DNA from: Clostridium sp. OM02-18AC
Lineage (GTDB): Bacteria; Bacillota; Clostridia; Lachnospirales; Lachnospiraceae
Assembly (NCBI RefSeq): GCF_003481825.1
Contig: NZ_QULW01000029.1
Coordinates: 1-21,995, forward strand
Reading direction: 5' to 3'
Length of the DNA: 21,995 bases
Numbering within the stretch: position 1 is the stretch's first letter; each line of letters opens with the position of its first letter. Below, piece after piece: positions 14,538 to 21,931 of this stretch. The translations under genes and the position numbers were made by a program. The notes under the pieces are model-generated. The model was not told the DNA's origin, did not search any database, and saw only the letters and a program-made list of their open reading frames with translations.

Positions 14538-15341
14538 ATGTCCGATCAAAGCGCACAGTCTCAGTCCATGATCCGGTTTCAGGAAGCATATATGGAACAG
14601 GAAAAACTGCATAAGAGAAAGGTAAGAATCATAAGAAGTATGCTCCTTGTTTTATTTCTTGCCCTCTGGGAACTCTGTACCAGACTGGATATGATCGATG
14701 ATTTCATATTCAGTTCCCCTTCCAGGGTTCTTTTTTGTTTTTGGAAGATGGTGCGGGACGGGAGTATCTTTTCCCACATCGGAATTACATTATTTGAAAC
14801 CGTGTTAAGCTTTTTGATCGTTACGGTGGTTGGAATCCTGGCGGCGGTGCTTTTATGGTCCAGCCGGAGTGCATCGGAAATTCTGGAACCATATCTGGTC
14901 ATGTTAAACAGCCTGCCAAAATCGGCCCTGGCCCCAATGCTGATCGTCTGGATGGGAAGCCATGTGCACACCATTGTGGCGGCATCGGTATCCGTTGCCG
15001 TGTTTGGCTCAATCCTGACGCTGCACACCGGTTTTTCCTCGATGGATCCGGATCAGATCCGTCTGATCTACGCCCTTGGCGGCAGCAAAAAGGATGTGCT
15101 ATTGAAAGTATTGCTGCCAGGGTCCGTGCCGCTGATCTTGAGCAATATGAAGGTGAATGTGGGCTTATGCCTGGTTGGTGTGATCATCGGAGAATTCCTG
15201 GCAGCAAGGAGAGGTCTGGGGTATCTGATCATTTATGGCAGCCAGGTATTCCAGCTGGACTGCGTAGTTCTTTCGATTGTACTGCTTTGCCTGTTTTCGG
15301 CATTGTTTTATAAGCTGATCGCGCGGCGGGAAAAATCTTGA
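14538..15341 (+). CDS. ABC transporter permease, TauC/SsuC (nitrate/sulfonate/taurine) type
   Basis: A 267-aa inner-membrane permease. The sequence has a first membrane segment at about 31-46, further ones at 80-107, 130-165 and 205-255, and the EAA loop that contacts the ATPase at about 172-225 (IYALGGSKKDVLLKVLLPGS ... GEFLAARRGLG), as in TauC/SsuC/ThiX-like permeases. ATG 14538 is chosen because GGAGG (14526-14530) is 7 nt upstream; an in-frame start at 14337 would run back through a terminator hairpin. The usual partner ATPase and periplasmic/lipoprotein binding protein genes are not adjacent on either side, so it is an orphan here. Substrate unknown. Confidence 0.87.
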   Translation: MSDQSAQSQSMIRFQEAYMEQEKLHKRKVRIIRSMLLVLFLALWELCTRLDMIDDFIFSSPSRVLFCFWKMVRDGSIFSHIGITLFETVLSFLIVTVVGILAAVLLWSSRSASEILEPYLVMLNSLPKSALAPMLIVWMGSHVHTIVAASVSVAVFGSILTLHTGFSSMDPDQIRLIYALGGSKKDVLLKVLLPGSVPLILSNMKVNVGLCLVGVIIGEFLAARRGLGYLIIYGSQVFQLDCVVLSIVLLCLFSALFYKLIARREKS

Positions 15342-15361
15342 TTTGCGTTTTTTCTTTCTCT

Positions 15362-15406
15362 GCCTGGCAAATGGTAGTATAATAAAAGAAAAAGTGCTTG
15401 GAGAGG
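15362..15406 (+). promoter_or_regulatory. Promoter/leader cassette, copy A (nuclease gene)
   Basis: GCCTGGCAAAYGGTAGTATA (15362-15381) contains a perfect TATAAT at 15378-15383, followed by AAAGTGCTTGGAGAGG (15391-15406), which supplies the ribosome site. The same arrangement recurs at 20769-20816 before the broken sensor kinase. A standard -35 is not clear; the GCCTGGCAAA block occupies its place. Confidence 0.6.
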
Positions 15407-15414
15407 TGCTGAAT

Positions 15415-16392
15415 ATGAGAAAACTGAATATGTGGTTATGGGGACTTTTGTCTGCTGTATCATTGGGGGTATCAGCTTGTGCTCAGGTACCACAGCAGGA
15501 AACAGCGGCTGTTGTGTCTACAGAGTCGCATGTTGCAGACCGTGTCTTGGCTGGAACATCGGCATTTGACCTGGCAGCAGTACCGGCTTATTCTGGTCAG
15601 CCATATATCGTTGTTCACGACAATGAACCGTATTTTGCGGATACGGATCTGACCGAAGATTCTTTCGAGACTTACAGTGATCTGGATTCACTCGGAAGAT
15701 GTGGGACTGCATACGCATCTGTCGGAACAGATTTGATGCCGACACAGGAACGCGGAGCAATCGGGCAAGTGAAACCGTCAGGCTGGCATACCATTAAATA
15801 TGATAATGTAGACGGAAAATATCTCTATAATCGTTGTCATCTGATTGGTTATCAGCTTACAGCGGAGAATGCCAATGAGAAGAATCTGATTACAGGTACC
15901 AGATATTTAAACGTTCAGGGAATGCTGCCTTTCGAAAATATGGCAGCAGACTATATCAAAGAAACCGGAAACCATGTTTTGTATCGTGTGACACCAATTT
16001 TTGAAGGAAACAATCTGCTGGCTTCTGGTGTGCTAATGGAGGCAGAGTCTGTAGAGGATAAAGGTGCTGGAGTTCTTTTCTGCGTGTATGTTTACAATGT
16101 GCAGCCTGGAATCGAGATTGATTATACAACAGGCGATAGTTCTGATTTCCAAGGTGAATCAACAAAAGAGCAGGTCACGCAAACTGCATCGTCAGAGCAG
16201 AACAGTACAGAAACCGTAGAAACTGCAAAGATCACAGAAACCTATATCCTCAATACCAATACGAAGAAATTTCATCGTCCCTCTTGCTCATCCGTGAAAC
16301 AGATGAAGGAAAGTAATAAAAAAGCTTTATCTGAGAGCAGGGATGCAATTATTGCTGCCGGGTATGATCCGTGTAAGAAATGCAATCCATAG
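15415..16392 (+). CDS. Secreted lipoprotein DNA/RNA non-specific endonuclease
   Basis: A 325-aa exported nuclease. Residues 1-18 form a lipoprotein signal ending in VSAC (Cys at about 21). The nuclease core covers about 60-245: the His-containing motif YNRCHLIGYQL (H near 143; Cys replaces the Gly of DRGH-type enzymes) and NEKNLITGTRYLNVQGMLPFEN with the metal-binding Asn, as in streptococcal EndA/Sda-like nucleases. After a Ser/Thr/Glu-rich linker, the C-terminus (about 275-325) is a separate four-Cys module, FHRPSCSSV ... GYDPCKKCNP, reminiscent of Ada-like zinc binding and common in clostridial secreted nucleases. ATG 15415 lies 8 nt after GAGAGG. Scavenging of extracellular DNA or DNA processing are possible roles. 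The gene looks more AT-rich than the purine block. Confidence 0.88.
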   Translation: MRKLNMWLWGLLSAVSLGVSACAQVPQQETAAVVSTESHVADRVLAGTSAFDLAAVPAYSGQPYIVVHDNEPYFADTDLTEDSFETYSDLDSLGRCGTAYASVGTDLMPTQERGAIGQVKPSGWHTIKYDNVDGKYLYNRCHLIGYQLTAENANEKNLITGTRYLNVQGMLPFENMAADYIKETGNHVLYRVTPIFEGNNLLASGVLMEAESVEDKGAGVLFCVYVYNVQPGIEIDYTTGDSSDFQGESTKEQVTQTASSEQNSTETVETAKITETYILNTNTKKFHRPSCSSVKQMKESNKKALSESRDAIIAAGYDPCKKCNP

Positions 16393-16440
16393 AGGGCAGA
16401 ATGAGTGCGCAGATAAAAACAGAATACAGAAAAAGAAATT

Positions 16441-16456
16441 AAAGTACTTGGGGAGG
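16441..16456 (+). promoter_or_regulatory. Recurring leader/ribosome-site motif before the cysteine hydrolase
   Basis: AAAGTACTTGGGGAGG ends 10 nt ahead of ATG 16467. It is nearly identical to 15391-15406 and 20801-20816. Unlike those copies it is not preceded by the GCCTGGCAAA/TATAAT block, so the hydrolase may be transcribed with the nuclease gene. Confidence 0.55.
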
Positions 16457-16466
16457 AAAAAGCGCT

Positions 16467-16979
16467 ATGAGCAAAGTGTTAATCGTAGTAGATATGCAGA
16501 ATGATTTTGTGACCGGTTCCCTCGGCAGCAAAGAGGCCAGAGAAATTGTTCCGAATGTAAAAAATAAAATTAAACAGTATGCAGATCGTGGAGACCGGAT
16601 TATCTTTACACGGGATACACACGGAGAAAATTATCTGGATACCCCTGAAGGCAAAAAACTTCCGGTGAAACATTGTCTTCAGGGTACAGAGGGGTGGCAG
16701 ATTGTACCGGGACTCGAAACAGAACATTGTGAATACGTCGATAAACCGACTTTCGGCTGGATGCATTGGGATGACTTTGGAACTCAGGATGAGATTGAAC
16801 TGATTGGTGTCTGCACGGATATCTGTGTGGTATCCAATGCACTGATCCTGAAAGCAAAATATCCGGAGGCTGTGATATCGGTGGATGCAAGCTGCTGCGC
16901 AGGGGTGACACCGGAAAAACACAAGGCAGCACTGGAAACAATGAGAAGCTGCCAGATTGATGTGAATGGAGAGGACTGA
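16467..16979 (+). CDS. Cysteine hydrolase of the isochorismatase/nicotinamidase family
   Basis: A 170-aa cytoplasmic amidase-type hydrolase. The triad is visible: D9 in VVDMQNDF, K93 in VDKPTFGW, and C120 in GVCTDICVVSN, with the preceding cis-peptide region in place. D50 and H52 (TRDTHGENYLDT) and H69 (KHCLQGTEGW) match the metal site of nicotinamidases, so nicotinamide to nicotinate is the leading guess, though small members of this family also act on other amides. ATG 16467 has GGGGAGG upstream. It starts 74 bp after the nuclease gene with no terminator between. Confidence 0.88.
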   Translation: MSKVLIVVDMQNDFVTGSLGSKEAREIVPNVKNKIKQYADRGDRIIFTRDTHGENYLDTPEGKKLPVKHCLQGTEGWQIVPGLETEHCEYVDKPTFGWMHWDDFGTQDEIELIGVCTDICVVSNALILKAKYPEAVISVDASCCAGVTPEKHKAALETMRSCQIDVNGED

Positions 16980-16984
16980 GTACT

Positions 16985-17071
16985 GTGATTTTTTTCGAAA
17001 ATACCGCAGACGGAGGCAACATCAGTGTTTACTTTGGGTATTCTGACGGAAGTGCAGTAATTAAGCATTAG
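16985..17071 (+). pseudogene. Possible C-terminal gene remnant (28 codons)
   Basis: A GTG-started frame encodes VIFFENTADGGNISVYFGYS plus eight more residues, then TAG at 17069-17071. It has the look of a protein C-terminus (amphipathic strand, glycine turns) rather than random translation, but a ribosome site is poor (GAGAGGA about 12 nt upstream). It could be a degraded gene or a true small peptide. The stretch from here to 17115 and from 17167 to 17246 holds nothing else I can assign. Confidence 0.25.
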
Positions 17072-17115
17072 TAGAGGCAGAGCATTATGTGGTAAGGAAA
17101 ACAGAAAACAGATAG

Positions 17116-17166
17116 AGAGCCATGCACGCTGCTGAATGATTTCAGTATGGGTGCATGGCTCTTTTT
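17116..17166 (+). terminator. Long-stem intrinsic terminator
   Basis: AGAGCCATGCAC (17116-17127) pairs perfectly with GTGCATGGCTCT (17151-17162), followed by TTTTTG. The loop holds a small CTGA/TCAG stem. It closes the nuclease-hydrolase unit. Confidence 0.9.
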
Positions 17167-17246
17167 GTTAGACAGCGCGAAATGTTATGAGCGCTTGGAG
17201 AAATAATACAATAGGCAAATGCTATATCAGTATCTTCTTTTGATAT

Positions 17247-17275
17247 TTTCCACACACTCAGACTTGCATTATAGT
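17247..17275 (+). promoter_or_regulatory. Promoter for the hydrolase-YfcC unit
   Basis: TTTCCA (17247-17252), a 17-bp spacer and TATAGT (17270-17275). It leaves about 36 nt of leader before ATG 17318, with AAGGAG in it. A further GCGCTTGGAG (17191-17200) upstream resembles the leader motif of 15391 but is not placed as a ribosome site. Confidence 0.45.
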
Positions 17276-17317
17276 AAATACAAGGACGCGTCAATAAAGA
17301 AAAAGGAGATAAGGTAT

Positions 17318-18355
17318 ATGCAAGTGAAGATTCCTCTGATCAATCAGAGTCATATAAAAGAACGAGGAATTTTTTATGTAGGTGGTAAAAAAACAGGAGA
17401 CGGTGAAAATCAGTATTACTGTAATCAGATGTATGTAGAAGTTTATATACCGGTGGAAAAGAAACATCCATATCCGATCATCATGTTCCATGGGGCTGGT
17501 CAGACCAATGTCAATTGGCTGATTACACCGGATGGCCGCATGGGCTGGTCAGATTATTTTGTGGCTCATGGATATGAGGTATATTTGGCAGAGCAGCCAG
17601 CCAGAGGACGTTCTGCATGGCATCCGGATGTGAATGGAAAGACGATGCACCATTCCATCGAATCCTTAAAACGATTTACTTCTGATCAGGGAAAATGGCC
17701 GCAATCGAAGAAACATACCCAGTGGCCGGAAGGGGAAGAAGCTTTGGAGCAGTTTCTCAGTTCTCAGGTGGAATATCTTCCAAGCAATAAGGATTCTCAG
17801 AAGCTGGTGCTGGAGGCAGGAAGAGAATTATTAAAGATCACTGGACCAGCTATTTTGATGACCCATTCCCAGGCCGGACCGTTTGGATGGCTGTTAGCCG
17901 ATGATCAGCCGGAACTGGTGAAGGGAATTGTGGCGCTGGAGCCATCCGGACCGCCATTTTCCAATGATATTACAAATGCTACTGTAAAAAAATATGGAAT
18001 TGCAGATCTTCCCATGCATTTTGATCCGCCGGTAGCAGACAAAAATGAATTAAGCGTGGAACTTTTGAAGGCTCCGGAAGAAGATCTCAATGACGGATGG
18101 GTGATGAAAGCACCGTATCACAAACTTCCTGCATTGCAGGGAATTCCGATTCTTTTGATGGTCAGCGAATCCTCATATCATGCGGGTTACGATCATTTGA
18201 CATCCAAAGTACTGGAACAGGCTGGCGTGGCACATGATTTTGTACGTCTGGAGAATATCGGGATTCATGGAAATGGACATATGATGATGCTGGAGAAGAA
18301 CAATCTGGAAATCGCAAAATGGATTGCCGGATGGTTAGAGAAGAGAGGGGAATAA
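17318..18355 (+). CDS. Alpha/beta hydrolase, esterase-like
   Basis: A 345-aa alpha/beta-hydrolase without a signal peptide. Seen: oxyanion-hole strand IIMFHGAGQTNVNW (res 54-67), nucleophile S184 in MTHSQAGPFGW, a probable acid E208 in VALEPSGPPF, and H321 in IHGNGHMMMLEKN. Ser-Glu-His in this order and the EPSGP context resemble the Alcaligenes esterase-713-like group. The true substrate (ester, lactone or related) is not visible. ATG 17318 is chosen for AAGGAG at 17303-17308; an upstream ATG at 17219 would cross the predicted promoter. The YfcC carrier gene starts 3 nt after the stop, so the two are surely one operon and likely share a substrate or product. Confidence 0.87.
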   Translation: MQVKIPLINQSHIKERGIFYVGGKKTGDGENQYYCNQMYVEVYIPVEKKHPYPIIMFHGAGQTNVNWLITPDGRMGWSDYFVAHGYEVYLAEQPARGRSAWHPDVNGKTMHHSIESLKRFTSDQGKWPQSKKHTQWPEGEEALEQFLSSQVEYLPSNKDSQKLVLEAGRELLKITGPAILMTHSQAGPFGWLLADDQPELVKGIVALEPSGPPFSNDITNATVKKYGIADLPMHFDPPVADKNELSVELLKAPEEDLNDGWVMKAPYHKLPALQGIPILLMVSESSYHAGYDHLTSKVLEQAGVAHDFVRLENIGIHGNGHMMMLEKNNLEIAKWIAGWLEKRGE

Positions 18356-18358
18356 CCG

Positions 18359-19738
18359 ATGAAAGAAAAAAAGAAATTTCAAGTGCCTCATTCTATGGCG
18401 ATTATTGTTGCAGCTATGGTGTTAGCTTCGTTGTTAACATACCTGATCCCGGGTGGAAACTTTGAGCGTGTTGTCAATGACGCTGGAAAGACCGTAGTTG
18501 TACCGGGAAGTTTTAATTACGTAGAACAGACGCCGGTTAATCCGCTCACAATCCTGGATTATGTATTCCCAGGATTACAGAGTGCCGGTTCCATTATTTA
18601 TGCACTTCTTTGTGCTGGTGGTGGACTTGGAATTGTGCTGGCAACCGGAATGTTTCAGGGAGCAGCATGTACCTTTAGTAAAAAGGCGAAAGGAAAAGAG
18701 TGGGTGGTTGTTGCCATTTTAATGACCTTATTTGCTCTTTTATGTATTCCGATCAACTTAAATTATTTTATTCCATTTGCACCTCTTGGAATCATTGTGG
18801 CAACTGCAATGGGTTATGATGCCATGGTTGGTATTTCTATCATTATGCTGGGTGGTGCCGTCGGTTTTTCCTGTGGTGCCATGAACTTATCCAATACCGG
18901 AACAGCTCAGGCAATCGCAGAATTGCCGGTATTTTCCGGAATGGGATATCGTCTTTTTTGTATGATCCCATTTTTGATTGTCAGTATTATTTATATTGTA
19001 GTTTACGGAAATAAAGTAAAAGCAGATCCGAAGAAAAGCTATATTTACGGGAACAAAGTAGATTTTGGCGATTTTGATCCAGACAATCTGCCTGCATTTG
19101 AAAAACGTCATATCCCGGTAGCAATTGTGGTTGTAATCGCACTTTTGTATATGATTTATGTGGCAATCTTTTCCGACTTATCTTTCCACAGTTCTGCAAC
19201 CATCTTTTTGTATATGGGCTTATTAGCAGGAATTGCTTATCGGATGCCGGTCAATGAAATGTGCAAACAGTTCTGCAATGGCGTAAAAGGAATGGCACCT
19301 ACTGGAATTTTAATCGGTTTTGCCTATGCAATTTCTGGAATTTTATCTGCAGGAAATGTTATGGATACCGTAGTAAATACCATGGCAAATGGTCTGGCAT
19401 ATGTTCCGTCAATTTTCCAAGCTCCAGTGATGTTCTTAATGCATATCGTAGTGAATCTGTTCGTTACTTCCGGAAGTGGACAGGCTGCAGTTACGATGCC
19501 AATCTTTATCCCGGTAGCCGATCTGGTAGGTATGTCCAGACAGACTGCAGTTCTTGCATTCAACTTTGGTGATGGATTCTGTAACTTCATCCTTCCTCAT
19601 GCAGCAGCAACTATGGGATTTGTAGGCTGTGCCAATATTCCATTTACCAAGTGGTTCAGTTTCATCATCAAATTATTTGCGATGTGGGTACTGATTGGTA
19701 TTGTATTGCTGATGGCTGCTACTATGATCCATTATTAG
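18359..19738 (+). CDS. YfcC-family carrier (C4-dicarboxylate anaerobic carrier superfamily)
   Basis: A 459-aa polytopic carrier with a dozen or so hydrophobic segments: a first one at about 11-31 (MAIIVAAMVLASLLTYLIPGG), glycine-rich pairs around 75-100 and 155-185, and a C-terminal repeat with VTSGSGQAAVTMPIFIPVADL and FGDGFCNFILPHAAATMGF, hallmark helical-hairpin motifs of YfcC/ArcD-like transporters. Members move amino acids, peptides or carboxylates; this one has no known substrate. GAGAGGGG in the end of the preceding gene is its ribosome site. The last 17 bp overlap the convergent LysR gene. Confidence 0.9.
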   Translation: MKEKKKFQVPHSMAIIVAAMVLASLLTYLIPGGNFERVVNDAGKTVVVPGSFNYVEQTPVNPLTILDYVFPGLQSAGSIIYALLCAGGGLGIVLATGMFQGAACTFSKKAKGKEWVVVAILMTLFALLCIPINLNYFIPFAPLGIIVATAMGYDAMVGISIIMLGGAVGFSCGAMNLSNTGTAQAIAELPVFSGMGYRLFCMIPFLIVSIIYIVVYGNKVKADPKKSYIYGNKVDFGDFDPDNLPAFEKRHIPVAIVVVIALLYMIYVAIFSDLSFHSSATIFLYMGLLAGIAYRMPVNEMCKQFCNGVKGMAPTGILIGFAYAISGILSAGNVMDTVVNTMANGLAYVPSIFQAPVMFLMHIVVNLFVTSGSGQAAVTMPIFIPVADLVGMSRQTAVLAFNFGDGFCNFILPHAAATMGFVGCANIPFTKWFSFIIKLFAMWVLIGIVLLMAATMIHY

Positions 19739-20669
19739 AATAATGCTTCTCCAGGCATTTCAGAAAAGTTGAAACGGTAACTGGAAGGTAGTCAGACTGA
19801 TAATAGCATACCGTAGAAATCCAGCAGGCATGGTAAGCCGGATCGATCAGAAAAACCTGAAGATCCTTAAAATCATCCAGCTGTTTTTTGAGATAATGTT
19901 CCGGTAAAATGACAGCACCAACGCCTTGGGCGGCGAGTTCCAATGCACTTGGAAAACTATAAGTCGTCAGGGCGGTTGGTGGGAAGAACCCGGCCTGCTC
20001 AAAAACGAAATCACAAATATGGCGGATTCGCTGCCGCTCACTGAAGCGGATGAGCGGAACGTGTTTTAACACTTCCAGTGGAAGAATCGGGAGTGTCTGA
20101 TCCTGGGATTCCGATAAAAAACCATACTTGGAATGAAGGGCAATACAGAAGGATTCCTTCAACAATGGTTTTTCCACCAATTTTTTTGAGGTCAACCTGG
20201 TTTTCGATGGGTATTCTTTCGGATACTGATGAGAGAGGATCAGATCCAGCTTTCCCTGGCTGAGCAATTGTTCCAGCTCAGAAGTTTTCTGTTCCGCGAG
20301 ACGGACATCGACGAATGGATAATTTTTCCGGTATTCCGGCAGAATCGGAGTTAAAATTAATAATGTATTATACCAGGAGGCACCGACATTCAGGATGCCT
20401 CCATTCATTTTATTACGGTCTGAAAGCTGGTTCAGAAAATTATCCCAGAGGGTTAACATCTGGCAGGCAGTCTCATAGTATAATTCACCTTCCGGAGTCA
20501 GAAAAAATCCATTTTTCTGGCGATGAAACAGGGAACAGTTCAGCGAACGTTCAATCCGCTGAAGACTTTGCGTTAATGATGGCTGTGCAATACATAGTTT
20601 TTGGGCGGCATGGGTAATATTGTGTTCTTCTGCAATGGTTTTGATATATAAAAGCTCACGATCAGTCAA
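19722..20669 (-). CDS. LysR-family transcriptional regulator
   Basis: A 315-aa one-component regulator. The winged HTH is residues 1-60 (ITHAAQKLCIAQPSLTQSLQ, then RIERSLNCSLFHRQ and FFLTPEGELYY), followed by the periplasmic-binding-like effector domain (VGASWYNTLLI, LDLILSH, GVGAVILPEHYL). The start is TTG at 20669; AAAGGA about 9 nt upstream supports it and the frame begins MTDRELLYIKTI as usual. It is convergent to the hydrolase-YfcC unit with a 17-bp overlap, rather than divergent as is typical. It is still the best candidate to control that unit (inference); its effector is unknown. Confidence 0.92.
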   Translation of the reverse strand: MTDRELLYIKTIAEEHNITHAAQKLCIAQPSLTQSLQRIERSLNCSLFHRQKNGFFLTPEGELYYETACQMLTLWDNFLNQLSDRNKMNGGILNVGASWYNTLLILTPILPEYRKNYPFVDVRLAEQKTSELEQLLSQGKLDLILSHQYPKEYPSKTRLTSKKLVEKPLLKESFCIALHSKYGFLSESQDQTLPILPLEVLKHVPLIRFSERQRIRHICDFVFEQAGFFPPTALTTYSFPSALELAAQGVGAVILPEHYLKKQLDDFKDLQVFLIDPAYHACWISTVCYYQSDYLPVTVSTFLKCLEKHYSNNGS

Positions 20670-20768
20670 TCTAAAAGATCCTTTCTTTCGTATAAAATAG
20701 ATAATCTGATTTTATCATTCCGAAACAGAAAAAGCAAATTCCCGTTATCAGCATCTTATCCTTTCACT

Positions 20769-20816
20769 GCCTGGCAAACGGTAGTATACATAGAAGAAAT
20801 AAAGTACTGGGGAGAA
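20769..20816 (+). promoter_or_regulatory. Promoter/leader cassette, copy B (broken sensor kinase)
   Basis: GCCTGGCAAAYGGTAGTATA at 20769-20788 is followed by AAAGTACTGGGGAGA from 20801. It matches copy A (15362-15406) block by block with one or two bases of spacing change. The -10 is the weaker TATACA here. Confidence 0.55.
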
Positions 20817-20823
20817 ATGGGAT

Positions 20824-21321
20824 TTGAAAGACGAGATCATCATAGATAATAGGATATCAAGCGCTCTTTTGGCTGCATATACCGGTGTATTTTTGATCGA
20901 TCTGGTGCAGGATTGCTATATTCCTGCGAAAAGAGCGGACAAGGTCTTCCATTTGATCAAAGAAATCGATTCTGCCAAAGAAGCGATGGAAACTGCGATG
21001 CGAAAGACGGTTCAGCCAGAATATTTGGAGAAGATGCTGGCGTTTACCAATCTGGATACGTTATCTGATCGGATGCAGAAGGAGCATTGTATTGATCAGG
21101 AGTATAAGGGCATTATTTCCGGCTGGGTGAGAGGAAGCTTTATTGAGGTGGAACGGAATTCAGACGGAACCGTACAAAAGGTTTTATATACGTACCGTCT
21201 GATCGATGAAAATCGAAGACAGGAGATAGAAGAGCAGAAAAATCTGGAATTGCAAAATGATATTGAGGCAATCCGAAGCAGAAATAAAGAACCGGAACCG
21301 GGACTTTGGAGTATGAAATAA
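20824..21321 (+). pseudogene. Sensor kinase, N-terminal PAS-like module (first frame)
   Basis: A 165-aa frame starting at TTG, 8-10 nt after GGGGAG. Residues 13-125 form a PAS-like module (TGVFLIDLVQDCYIPAK ... IEVERNSDGTVQKVLYTYRLID) followed by a charged coil. The module is homologous to the one in the next frame (FRIDLLHDFY ... LTHILYVTRIV). The stop at 21319-21321 comes directly after the coil, where intact kinases of this kind continue. The open frame shifts by -1 between 21288 and 21321. Most likely one gene broken by a single-base change, not two genes. Confidence 0.65.
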
Positions 21322-21931
21322 GTATATTGGATGGTTTTGTCGTGAATATGGATGAGAAGCACGCAACCTATGATGTGCTTTGCAAGGTCATTGAAAAAGC
21401 AGAGGCTGTCAAGAATAAGGCTCTGCTGGAAAATGAAATCATTTCTTCGGTGAGCAAGCTGTATTTTGCAATTTTCCGGATCGATCTTCTTCATGATTTT
21501 TACGAAGAAGTTTCCAGCGACAATTCGATTCACCTGGTGACCGGTCATTCCGGCAAGGCCCAGGAGAAAATGAACGAACTGTGCCATAAATTTGTAGCAC
21601 CGGAATACTGTAAGGCAGTGAAAAAGTTCTTTGATCTTTCTACCGTAGCGAGGAGGCTGGCAAATACCGAAACGATTGAGATGGAGTACCATGCCGCAGA
21701 TGGAAACTGGCATGAGGCACGTTTCATCGAAAAAAAGCGGGATGAGTATGGTCAGCTGACCCATATACTTTATGTGACCAGGATCGTGAGTGAGGAAAAG
21801 CGGCAGGAACTGGAAAAGGAGCGGCTTCAGATCGCCTATAAAGCTGCGGAAAGCGCGAATGAGGCGAAGACGACCTTCCTTTTAATATGTCGCATGATAT
21901 CCGGACACCCATGAATGCCATTTTAGGATAA
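21306..21931 (+). pseudogene. Sensor kinase, second PAS-like module and H-box start (frames two and three)
   Basis: The second frame starts only with a TTG lacking a ribosome site. It encodes a second PAS-like module (ENEIISSVSKLYFAIFRIDL to HILYVTRIVSEEKRQ) and the coil KERLQIAYKAAESANEAKTT, then ends in non-conserved residues at 21914. One extra T in the run at 21880-21883 would restore FLFNMSHDIRTPMNAILG, the HisKA H-box, read in the third frame from about 21885; that frame stops at TAA 21929-21931. The dimerisation helix and ATPase domain are not recognisable in the remaining 64 bases. A decaying or mis-sequenced hybrid kinase is the best reading. Confidence 0.65.
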
